Assembly: GCF_010015475.1 (NCBI RefSeq)
Contig: NZ_SSNI01000014.1
Location: 84,287-148,286, forward strand
DNA from: Pontibacter pamirensis
Lineage (GTDB): Bacteria; Bacteroidota; Bacteroidia; Cytophagales; Hymenobacteraceae
Reading direction: 5' to 3'
Length of the DNA: 64,000 nt
Shown here in pieces: positions 1 through 7,733 of this stretch. The position numbers and the translations under genes were made by a program. The notes below the pieces were generated by a model. It saw only the letters and a program-made list of their open reading frames with translations, made no database searches and had not been told where the DNA came from. Numbering within the stretch: position 1 is the stretch's first letter; every line of letters begins with the position of its first letter.

Positions 1-250
1 GCTCCGGTGCAATCTTATCCCGCACCAACTGCTTCAGCTCTTTAGACTCCGGAAAGCGGCCTTCCTCCTTTCGGGAATAGATAAGCACGCCATTCAGGTG
101 CACATCAAATACGCCTCCTGTTCCAGGCACTAGTGCCACCTCTCCTAATTCGGTTTCAAAAGTTGTCAGAAGCTCCTGTGCCATCCAGGCGGCACGCATC
201 AGCCAGCGGCACTGCGTGCAATAATTGATTTCGACTCTTGGACTAGCCAT
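1..250 (-). CDS. SelW/SelT/SelH-family (Rdx) thioredoxin-like protein, 3' part cut by window edge
   Basis: Reading leftwards from an ATG at 250, the frame stays open to the window edge and begins MASPRVEINYCTQCRW. The CxxC pair (Cys11, Cys14) near the N-terminus, followed by a GVFDVHLNG stretch and a basic KEEGRFPE segment, is the pattern of the Rdx/SelW family, small thioredoxin-fold proteins thought to act in redox chemistry. Here the second redox position is Cys, not selenocysteine. A strong AAGGAGGT lies directly against the ATG, with no spacer. The C-terminus is outside the window. Family assignment is fairly sure; function is not known. Confidence 0.75.
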   Translation of the reverse strand, partial: MASPRVEINYCTQCRWLMRAAWMAQELLTTFETELGEVALVPGTGGVFDVHLNGVLIYSRKEEGRFPESKELKQLVRDKIAPE

Positions 251-286
251 ACCTCCTTTTTAATGCGTTTTTAAAGCGCCTTTACC

Positions 287-2830
287 TTACTTGTTTTCTA
301 TAATAGTTACTCTGCCGGCCCTGCCAATAGAGTCAAACACTTTGAACTTAACAGTGCCTTTTTCAGAAATAGGCCCTGTATACAACGTGCTATTTTTCGT
401 TGGATCTGCACCATTAATGGTATACCGCACCTCCAAACCTGGCAGCTGAACATTGGCTACTACTTTGCCATTTTCCACCGTAGCCCCGGCAGTCGGGATG
501 CGGTAGTTGAAGCCGCCTGCATAATAATTCAGGCGAGGCAGTTCCCGCTTACCCAGAATATTTACAAACTCTGACCACGCCTCGTTATAAGCTGTCTCGC
601 TTTTCGCCGCGTCTGCTTCTGTCGCCCAAACCGGATCCGGAGCCCAGGCTCTTTCTGCTAACCCTAATAATTTTGGCAGCAGCATATACTCCAGGCGCTC
701 CGGCGTTCTGATATTTTCACTCCAAAGAGGAGCCTGCAGACCCACAATGTTTTTCTTTCCTGCCTCAGTCAACCGTTCCTTACCAGCAAAAACACTAGGA
801 TTAATTGGCTTGTTATCCGTATCCACTTTCATGTTCTTCATATAGTCGTATGGTATAAAGTAGAAAGGCTTGTCTACATCGAGATAACCGCCCCAGTTCA
901 AGCCAGGCTCTTCATATGCTTTTTGATAGGCAAGGTCGAGGTACATGTTCGTTACGTTTGTTAAAACAACTTTGTACCCCGCATTCGCAAGCCTGTATGC
1001 CAGGTCTATGTTACTTCCCAAGTTGTTCCATACATCCACATGGAAGTTTTCATTTGCGAAATCAGGGTTAGCGATATAGGTTGTTTTGCCGTTCTGTTTT
1101 ACCTTTCTCATGCCAATCTCTTCCCACCCCGACAGATACAGGTTACGCTCTTTCAGCATGTCATTGACTTTCCCGAAGTAGTAATACCAGAGGTCATCCG
1201 TATTCTTGACCTTACTGTTGCTGGCTATTACTTTCTGCACGGCCGGCGACTTTTCCCATACCCCCGGCGGCACCTCATCTCCTCCGAAATGAATGGTTTC
1301 TATGGGCGCACCCGCTTCTTTATACATCGCCAGAATTTCATCCGTCACTTTCTCCAGGAACGTGTAAGTGGATGGCAACGCCACATCCATTACGTTGTCA
1401 TTAAAGTTTTGCACCGAACTGTAAACTGATTTATCGTTGAGATCACGGAGCAAGTATTTTTCTGCTTCAGCTTTCTTTCCTTCTTTCATCAGCCGCTCAT
1501 ACCGGGCATCCATTGCTTTTATGGCAGCACGGGCATGTCCAGGTGTTTCTATTTCAGGAATAACTTTGATGTGACGGTCTTGCGCATACTTCAGTATCTC
1601 TACAAAGTCCGCCTTTGAATAGTAGCCGCTACCGCTCAAGGCGTTCACGTCAGGGCCAGAGGCATAAGAAGGCTGTAGGTTTTTCTTGTCATCCAGCGTA
1701 TGTCCGCGTTGGCTACCGATTTCTGTAAGTTCTGGCAGAGCGGGTATTTCTAGGCGCCAGCCTTCATCATCGTTCAGGTGAAAGTGCAGCACGTTCAGTT
1801 TATACAGCGCCATCAGGTCCAGCACCTTCAGCACCTCTTCTTTTTCATGGAAGTTACGGGCAACATCCAGCATAAAGGCCCGATGTCCAAAGCGGGGGGC
1901 ATCTTTCACGTTTACGCCTGTCAGTGAAACGGCGCTTTGCTTTGTAGCCAGTGCTGAAGGTGGCATCAGCGTCTTCAACGACTGTATGCCATAATAAATA
2001 CCTGCAGGAGTGGATGCAACTATCACCACCTCCTGTGGCCCAACCTGTAGCTCGTATGCTTCTTCTCCCATACCCTGCTTCTGCTGTAGCCGGATAGCTT
2101 TCCCTGTGCCTGAAGTCTTCACCACCGGTTTCTGGCCAAAGACCGTAGACAGGTAATCAGCCAGCAAGGTGGCCTCTTTCGTAAAAGCATTGTCAGCGAT
2201 AACAGGCACTGCTGAAGTCAAAGAGAAGCTTTGCCCTGTTTCGGTGTATTGTGCAGGCGTTGGGAATACCTTTGTAAGCTTTTCTACTGGTATATCCTTA
2301 ATGACTTTGTTCTGCTCGTATACCTCGCCAGGCTCAATCCAGCCGATCTTGTTCTGTTCAGGCTTTTTATTTGTTACCTCTCCTATAGCATAGCCCTTTG
2401 CAGTATTATCGTTCCAGACAATATAAAAGCCCTCCGGTGCTCTTGACTCATTTATCATCTGCCCGGCGGATACTAGTTCAACCCGCTTAGAGGCACCGGC
2501 AGGAAGGTTTTTGAAACCGGCAGTAGGCACCATACGAAGCAAATCTCCGTTTACATGCTCAATTTTTACAGAGGCATTATTGTCTTTGGCTTTAAAAGAG
2601 GGTGAAGCGTGAAAATAAAGGCTCCAGCCTGTTGCAGGCAATGGGTTTTTGCCTGTATTCTGAAAGGTGAGCGCCGAAAGCGTCTGATTTTTATTCTGAT
2701 ACCCTTCCTCTACTACCTCCCACGTTAAATTCAGTTCCTCAGGGTTTATCCTGTTGGCGCCTGACTGTGCCTGCAGCGCAAAGCAAATGAAGAGCAGACA
2801 AAATGCTGTCATTAAAAATGGTCTTATCAT
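287..2830 (-). CDS. Beta-N-acetylhexosaminidase, GH20, secreted
   Basis: Removes terminal N-acetylhexosamine residues from glycans or chitin fragments, most likely in the periplasm or at the cell surface. The 847 residues start with a signal peptide (about 1-21). An N-terminal carbohydrate-binding CHB_HEX-like region (about 30-160), a GH20b domain (about 190-310) and the GH20 TIM barrel (about 315-730) follow, then a short C-terminal beta domain. The catalytic pair is visible as HFGGDEVP, with Asp518 and Glu519; HFHLNDDEGWRLEIP is also typical. Substrate-assisted catalysis is family knowledge. It diverges from the oxidoreductase at 3176 across a 345-bp gap. Exact substrate (chitin, peptidoglycan or host-type glycans) cannot be told. 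Confidence 0.93.
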   Translation of the reverse strand: MIRPFLMTAFCLLFICFALQAQSGANRINPEELNLTWEVVEEGYQNKNQTLSALTFQNTGKNPLPATGWSLYFHASPSFKAKDNNASVKIEHVNGDLLRMVPTAGFKNLPAGASKRVELVSAGQMINESRAPEGFYIVWNDNTAKGYAIGEVTNKKPEQNKIGWIEPGEVYEQNKVIKDIPVEKLTKVFPTPAQYTETGQSFSLTSAVPVIADNAFTKEATLLADYLSTVFGQKPVVKTSGTGKAIRLQQKQGMGEEAYELQVGPQEVVIVASTPAGIYYGIQSLKTLMPPSALATKQSAVSLTGVNVKDAPRFGHRAFMLDVARNFHEKEEVLKVLDLMALYKLNVLHFHLNDDEGWRLEIPALPELTEIGSQRGHTLDDKKNLQPSYASGPDVNALSGSGYYSKADFVEILKYAQDRHIKVIPEIETPGHARAAIKAMDARYERLMKEGKKAEAEKYLLRDLNDKSVYSSVQNFNDNVMDVALPSTYTFLEKVTDEILAMYKEAGAPIETIHFGGDEVPPGVWEKSPAVQKVIASNSKVKNTDDLWYYYFGKVNDMLKERNLYLSGWEEIGMRKVKQNGKTTYIANPDFANENFHVDVWNNLGSNIDLAYRLANAGYKVVLTNVTNMYLDLAYQKAYEEPGLNWGGYLDVDKPFYFIPYDYMKNMKVDTDNKPINPSVFAGKERLTEAGKKNIVGLQAPLWSENIRTPERLEYMLLPKLLGLAERAWAPDPVWATEADAAKSETAYNEAWSEFVNILGKRELPRLNYYAGGFNYRIPTAGATVENGKVVANVQLPGLEVRYTINGADPTKNSTLYTGPISEKGTVKFKVFDSIGRAGRVTIIENK

Positions 2831-3175
2831 ATACGAATGAAGAAATTAAGTGAAATAATTGAATATGGCTTTTCTGTAATCATAAAAACGGCCTATGCTT
2901 GAGCTGATATTCATGACAAACCCATATCTATAAATATATAGAAAATAAGGAGATTTGAAAAGAATGCTGCCGAACACCTTAAACCTGCAAAATATAGGCC
3001 AGCAAATAAAGTAAAGTGTGACATGGTGCTACAGCTACTGTTGTTTTAGATGTAGAAGCCTTTTCTCACCAGATTTCGCTGGTATTTAGGCTCTTATTCA
3101 TTTAAAAAGCTAACCTTTTGTTACTATTTCCTTATAAAGGTTAAAATTATCTTTATTCTAACCGCCGTCAGTTCT
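2831..3175. other. Divergent intergenic region, hexosaminidase / oxidoreductase
   Basis: An AT-rich 345-bp gap that must hold both divergent promoters. A possible -7 box TATCTTTA lies at 3148-3155 before the rightward gene, with a TTTTG at 3116-3120 but a longer spacer than usual (27 bp). No ORF, hairpin or repeat stands out. Confidence 0.4.
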
Positions 3176-4348
3176 ATGAAAAACTATGACTACCCCAGCT
3201 CAAATAACCGCAGGAAATTTTTAAGAGAAATCTCGCTGGCACTTGGCACCACAGCCTTGGGAGTACCTTTGCTCTCGCTGAACGCATGCCAATCAGGCAA
3301 TTCCGAAAATCAGGAACAGGCGGCGCAGGCGAATCAAGATGGTGCACAAACCAGAAAACTAGGAGTCGCGTTGGTTGGGCTTGGTGGCTATAGTACAAAC
3401 CAGCTTGCACCTGCTTTACAGGAGACAGAGAACTGCTACCTGGCTGGTATTGTAACGGGCACTCCTGCGAAGGCAGAGGAATGGAAATCTAAATATAACA
3501 TCCCGGAAAAGAACATCTATAACTACGAAAACTTTGACCAGATAAAAGATAACCAGGACATCGACATTGTCTATGTCGTATTACCAAACGGGATGCATGC
3601 GGAGTATACCATCCGGGCAGCGCAGGCAGGGAAGCATGTGATTTGTGAGAAACCCATGGCCACATCCGTAGAAGATTGTCAGCGCATGATTGATGCCTGC
3701 AACCAGAATAATGTTAATCTTTCTATCGGTTACCGCCTGCATTATGAACCACACAACCTACGTGTTATGGAGTTAGGGCAACAGCAGGTGTATGGACCAG
3801 TGCGAAGAATAGAGGCAGCCGACAGCTTTGTGATAGGAAACCCGGATGTATGGCGCCTGGATAAAGAGCTGGCAGGCGGTGGACCGCTGATGGATGTGGG
3901 CATCTACTGCGTGCAGGGGGCTGTATATACTATGGGAGAAACACCTGTGGCCATCACGGCGCAATTTGGGGAGGTAACGAAGCCGGAGTATTTTGATGAG
4001 GTGGAAGAAACAATTACATGGCAGATGGAATTCCCGAATGGCGCTGTGGCCGATTGCCGCAGCAGCTACAATGAAAGCGCAGGTAAATTAAGAGGCGAAG
4101 CTGAGAATGGCTGGTGGGAATTAGACCCAGCCTACAGCTACTCCGGCATAGATGGCGAAACCAGCGAAGGCGACATGGATTACCCACAGGTAAACCAGCA
4201 GGCCCGCCAGATGGACGGGCAAGCGCAGAGTTTCATGGAAAACCGCCAATCAAGAGTGCCTGGCGAAATGGGGATGCGGGATGTGCGTATTCTGATGGCA
4301 ATTTATGAAGCGGCCCGAACAGGCAATAAAGTGCAGTTGGATATATAG
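3176..4348 (+). CDS. Gfo/Idh/MocA-family oxidoreductase, Tat-exported probable lipoprotein
   Basis: An NAD(P)-dependent sugar or polyol oxidoreductase of the glucose-fructose oxidoreductase type. The N-terminus has a twin-arginine motif (NRRKFLREI, Arg12-Arg13), a hydrophobic stretch and a lipobox-like LNAC with Cys38, so it is probably exported folded through Tat and lipidated. The Rossmann domain starts at VALVGLGGY (about 64-72). The family EKP motif is at 158-160, and GGGPLMDVGIYC lies in the C-terminal domain. Tat-exported members usually carry tightly bound NADP. It faces away from the GH20 hexosaminidase, so a role in sugar conversion at the envelope is plausible but unproven. Confidence 0.88.
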   Translation: MKNYDYPSSNNRRKFLREISLALGTTALGVPLLSLNACQSGNSENQEQAAQANQDGAQTRKLGVALVGLGGYSTNQLAPALQETENCYLAGIVTGTPAKAEEWKSKYNIPEKNIYNYENFDQIKDNQDIDIVYVVLPNGMHAEYTIRAAQAGKHVICEKPMATSVEDCQRMIDACNQNNVNLSIGYRLHYEPHNLRVMELGQQQVYGPVRRIEAADSFVIGNPDVWRLDKELAGGGPLMDVGIYCVQGAVYTMGETPVAITAQFGEVTKPEYFDEVEETITWQMEFPNGAVADCRSSYNESAGKLRGEAENGWWELDPAYSYSGIDGETSEGDMDYPQVNQQARQMDGQAQSFMENRQSRVPGEMGMRDVRILMAIYEAARTGNKVQLDI

Positions 4349-4367
4349 GAGCGAGCATGACAAAAGA

Positions 4368-4438
4368 ATAAAGACAAAGGACAAAGGACAAAAGATTTTC
4401 AATAATGAAGTCCTTTGTCCTTTGTCTTTTGTCTTTAT
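4368..4438. repeat. Purine-rich inverted repeat between convergent genes (family R3), possible bidirectional terminator
   Basis: Two 28-bp arms (4368-4395 and 4411-4438) made of AAAGACAAAGGACAAAGG-type units pair at 26 of 28 positions around a 15-nt loop. It sits exactly between the ends of the convergent oxidoreductase and metallo-hydrolase genes, so it may stop transcription from both sides. A similar single-arm sequence lies at 53845-53862. Confidence 0.65.
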
Positions 4439-4457
4439 GTCCATCTTCTAAACAGCA

Positions 4458-5222
4458 CTATTTTTCCTGGTACCAATTCTTCAGCCTTACTTCAATTTTA
4501 TTGTTCTGCTTCGTCACCTGGTTCTGGAATGCCTGTACATCACTTAGCCCATTCTGACCACGATAGTGGTAGGGGTAAACAATTTTTGGCTTGAAGTCGA
4601 GCACGGCATCAGCCGCCTGATACACATCCATGGTATAAGGGAGGTTCATGGAAACAAAAGCTACATCAATGTTTTTGAGGCCACGCATTTCGGGTGTTCC
4701 TTCCGTGTCGCCTGAAAGGTATATATTTTTACCGCCCATATTCAGTATATAGCCATTCCCCCTGCCCTTGGTGTGCCTGGTCTCCTCGCTTTCCGGCAGG
4801 TTATACATCGGTACGGCAGTAATAGGTATTTCCAACAATGTTGTGCTTTCACCGTTCCCGATTACCTTCAGCTGGCCCTTGTATTTATCCGGCAACTGAT
4901 CCGCCACGGCCTGCGGTACAACCATTAGAGTACCTTTCGTCTCCAGTGCGTCCAGTGTTTCCTGGTTCAGATGGTCACCGTGAATGTCCGTAATCAGGAT
5001 CAAATCGGGTTTGGCTATCCCTTCAAAAGCCTCTGCCCCACCTGTAGGGTCTACATAAATTGTTTTGTTGTCCCAGTTCAGTACCAGCGTTCCGTGCTGG
5101 ATAGGCTGAATGCTGAGGTCCCCTTTATTGGTTTTGATTTGGTCCGGTATATCCCGCTGTTGGGCGCTAGCCTGTAGTAATGTTATGGTAAAGAGAGCTG
5201 CTAAGGTAGTTTTAAGTTTCAT
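4458..5222 (-). CDS. Exported MBL-fold metallo-hydrolase (UlaG/YfnB-like)
   Basis: A 254-residue metallo-beta-lactamase-fold protein with a signal peptide (about 1-20, ending QASAQQ). The metal-binding signature is ITDIHGDHLN (His81, Asp83, His84, with the first ligand position taken by Asp79, as in several UlaG-like proteins). YLSGDTEGTPEM and VYPYHYRG supply the later ligands. Such proteins hydrolyse phosphodiesters or lactones, but the substrate cannot be read from sequence. It converges with the oxidoreductase and has no close upstream partner. Confidence 0.82.
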   Translation of the reverse strand: MKLKTTLAALFTITLLQASAQQRDIPDQIKTNKGDLSIQPIQHGTLVLNWDNKTIYVDPTGGAEAFEGIAKPDLILITDIHGDHLNQETLDALETKGTLMVVPQAVADQLPDKYKGQLKVIGNGESTTLLEIPITAVPMYNLPESEETRHTKGRGNGYILNMGGKNIYLSGDTEGTPEMRGLKNIDVAFVSMNLPYTMDVYQAADAVLDFKPKIVYPYHYRGQNGLSDVQAFQNQVTKQNNKIEVRLKNWYQEK

Positions 5223-5325
5223 AGTTTAGGTTGTTTGCGTAGGAACAGATAAATCCTGATTTAGTTTTGGCGCTTCAGAACGTAACATTAACGCTATGTC
5301 TTATCAGCATATAAGTTAATAGTTG

Positions 5326-6678
5326 CTAAGACTTTATCCTAATTGTTGGAAACTTTGTTGGCATGTCATTGAATATGATTTGATATATCCTTTCAATGCG
5401 ATCTGTATCAAACGCGTCTGTCACTTTCCGATCTTCTTTCCATCTTAAGTAGAAAAGAAAAGAAGGTTCCAGGATGTACAGCGTCTTTAACTTCTGGCTC
5501 CACTCCAGTAGCTCAAAGGCATATTTGTTCTGGAGCTTACTAAGCACTCCTAACGTGCTGTTGATAGAAGTGGCGGGAGGAGTGATGAACTTTAAACTCA
5601 GTTGCGCCAGCCTCTCGTCTATCTCATGCCGCTGAAGTTTGAAGGTGATGGGGTCTAATGTGAAGATCAGCAGGAGCAGTTCGTAAGAGTTGTATTTTTG
5701 CCCGCCTTTCCGAAATCCCCGGATGATCACGTCGTAAATATCTTTGAACACGCTAAAATCTGTGTGTGCCACATTGTATAAAGACTTAGATAAATCGTCT
5801 ATGTCGAATGCAGGCTTTGGGCTACCTTTTTTGGTGTCAATTTCGGAAATCCTCTTATCAAAAAACATCCGCAAGCAGCAGCTTTGGGTGATGATGGGCA
5901 AACCCACGCATTCTGTTGCCATAAACTTTACCAGCGACTTCTTTATCGGCACGTTAAGATAGCTGAAGCCGCTGGTGATGATCTTCTCAATATCAGAGGT
6001 GAGCCAGGTGCCAATTTCTATATGCGCTATTCTGCCAACAAGGTCCCTGTTAGAATAGGCCAAATCGACGGCATGGTGGGTGGTACCGAGCACAATCACA
6101 GAAACCTCTTCGTCTACAAAGGCTTTCCACTGCTGGAAAAGGCTTTTCTTCACCTCATCATCTAAATAATGAAAATCCTCGATCACCAAAACGTACGGCA
6201 GGTTCTTTAAAATCGGGATAAGGTGCTTCGGCGAGGGCTTTGAGATGATTTTTTCCCTGGCAATGCTTTCGCTCACTTTATCGGAAATACCCAGGCTGAC
6301 CTCGCCAATAAGTTTTGCCAGCCAGGCCCAACCAACATTACCACCCACTTTCGCGCTGCCCGTCACCTGTAAATCCTCCAATGCTGTGGAAGCGGTAATC
6401 CGGTCAAAGTTTACATCTTCCAGCGCCTTTCTCCAGACGTCGTCTATGGTCATCTGCCCGTCACAACGCATAATGAGCGGCAACCTGTTTATATCAGCCA
6501 GCACTTTCTGGTAAAGCGTAGATTTCCCTGTTTTAGAAGGTCCTGTTATCAGGCAAAGTTTACCTGACACGTCCAGGTTTTCCGCTAGCAGTCTTTCATA
6601 CTCCCCATCGTTCCTGCTAACGTACGTGATGCTCGGTGTACCGATGGTTTTAAAAACATCCTTGATTTTAACTATCAT
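5326..6678 (-). CDS. Orphan P-loop ATPase (STAND/AAA-like), function unknown
   Basis: A 450-residue cytoplasmic ATPase read from ATG 6678; a TTG three codons upstream (6687) is a weaker alternative. The Walker A loop is GPSKTGKST (46-54) and Walker B is LVIEDFHYLDD (164-174). A glycine-rich stretch follows at about 107-135, and the C-terminal third looks helical, possibly winged-helix. The architecture recalls STAND or Cdc6/Orc-like single-protein ATPases, and is broadly like TniB/AAA_22 modules. No effector domain, transposase or partner gene is adjacent. Some relatives with this layout sit near defence genes, but nothing here shows that. Its low-GC, Lys/Ile-rich coding differs slightly from its neighbours. 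Confidence 0.7.
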   Translation of the reverse strand: MIVKIKDVFKTIGTPSITYVSRNDGEYERLLAENLDVSGKLCLITGPSKTGKSTLYQKVLADINRLPLIMRCDGQMTIDDVWRKALEDVNFDRITASTALEDLQVTGSAKVGGNVGWAWLAKLIGEVSLGISDKVSESIAREKIISKPSPKHLIPILKNLPYVLVIEDFHYLDDEVKKSLFQQWKAFVDEEVSVIVLGTTHHAVDLAYSNRDLVGRIAHIEIGTWLTSDIEKIITSGFSYLNVPIKKSLVKFMATECVGLPIITQSCCLRMFFDKRISEIDTKKGSPKPAFDIDDLSKSLYNVAHTDFSVFKDIYDVIIRGFRKGGQKYNSYELLLLIFTLDPITFKLQRHEIDERLAQLSLKFITPPATSINSTLGVLSKLQNKYAFELLEWSQKLKTLYILEPSFLFYLRWKEDRKVTDAFDTDRIERIYQIIFNDMPTKFPTIRIKS

Positions 6679-6733
6679 ACAGCACAACTCCTGACTTGTT
6701 CAATTATAACAAAGGAAGGAAAGCTTTTGCCAG

Positions 6734-7528
6734 CTATACCGCCACTGGCGCCTTTATTCCCGGATGCGGGTTATAGTTCACCAATTCAAAATCTTCATAG
6801 GTAAAGTCGAAGATATCCTTCACCTCTGGGTTCAATTTCATGGCAGGCAGTTCGCGGGGTTCGCGCGTTAATTGTAGCTGTGCCTGCTCCAGGTGGTTAA
6901 GGTATAAATGCGTGTCGCCGCCTGTCCAGATAAACTCGCCTGGCTGCAGTCCTGTTACCTGTGCCATCATCAGCACCAGCAGTGCGTAAGAGGCTATGTT
7001 GAAGGGTGCACCCAGAAATACATCGGCAGATCGTTGGTAGAGTTGGCACGAAAGCTTGCCTTCGGCAACATAAAACTGATAAAAAGCGTGGCAAGGCGGC
7101 AGCTTCATGTTCTCTATTTCGGCTACATTCCAGGCGCTCACGATGATACGGCGCGAATCAGGGTTGTTTTTCAATTGATTAACTACCTGTGTTATCTGGT
7201 CGATGTGGCGACCATCAGGCGTTGGCCAGCTGCGCCACTGCGAACCATAAACTGGACCTAAGTCACCGTTCTCATCCGCCCACTCATCCCAGATGCTCAC
7301 ACCGTTTTCCTTGAGATACTGAATATTTGTCTCTCCTTTCAAAAACCATAGCAGCTCGTGCAGGATAGACTTCAGGTGAACTTTCTTTGTCGTCACCATC
7401 GGGAAGCCTTCTGCCAGATCGAAGCGCATTTGGTAGCCAAACACGCTCAGCGTTCCGGTTCCGGTCCTGTCTTCCTTTTTCACCCCCTTGTCAAGGATGT
7501 GCTGCATCAAGTTTAAATATTGCTTCAT
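6734..7528 (-). CDS. thyA: Thymidylate synthase
   Basis: Makes dTMP from dUMP using 5,10-methylene-tetrahydrofolate. The 264 residues match the length of the E. coli enzyme. The nucleophile is Cys146 in [14 protein letters not shown]; the folate/dUMP-binding [11 protein letters not shown] (21-31) and [10 protein letters not shown] are present, as is the final [11 protein letters not shown]. The usual partner folA (dihydrofolate reductase) is not beside it in this window. Confidence 0.98.
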   Translation of the reverse strand: MKQYLNLMQHILDKGVKKEDRTGTGTLSVFGYQMRFDLAEGFPMVTTKKVHLKSILHELLWFLKGETNIQYLKENGVSIWDEWADENGDLGPVYGSQWRSWPTPDGRHIDQITQVVNQLKNNPDSRRIIVSAWNVAEIENMKLPPCHAFYQFYVAEGKLSCQLYQRSADVFLGAPFNIASYALLVLMMAQVTGLQPGEFIWTGGDTHLYLNHLEQAQLQLTREPRELPAMKLNPEVKDIFDFTYEDFELVNYNPHPGIKAPVAV

Positions 7529-7689
7529 GGATATGTTTTATGCTTTTGTTATTGGTCTAAAGTTAAAGATAAGATGATTTGTTGTAATGCTTCAGCCTTC
7601 CGGCAGAAGAAATCTCTGTAAAAATTTCAAGCTCTAAATAATCGACCGGCCACAATGTTACCTGAAACAAAAAGAACCGCCTGTAGTTG

Positions 7690-7697
7690 TATCTTTG
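7690..7697 (+). promoter_or_regulatory. Candidate -7 box TATCTTTG for the MMPL gene
   Basis: A perfect TAnnTTTG box, the Bacteroidota housekeeping -7 element, 37 bp before the TTG start. No clear TTTG -33 partner is seen at the normal distance. Confidence 0.5.
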
Positions 7698-7733
7698 CAC
7701 TTCAATAAATTTTGGTAAAGCACCTATAGTATC

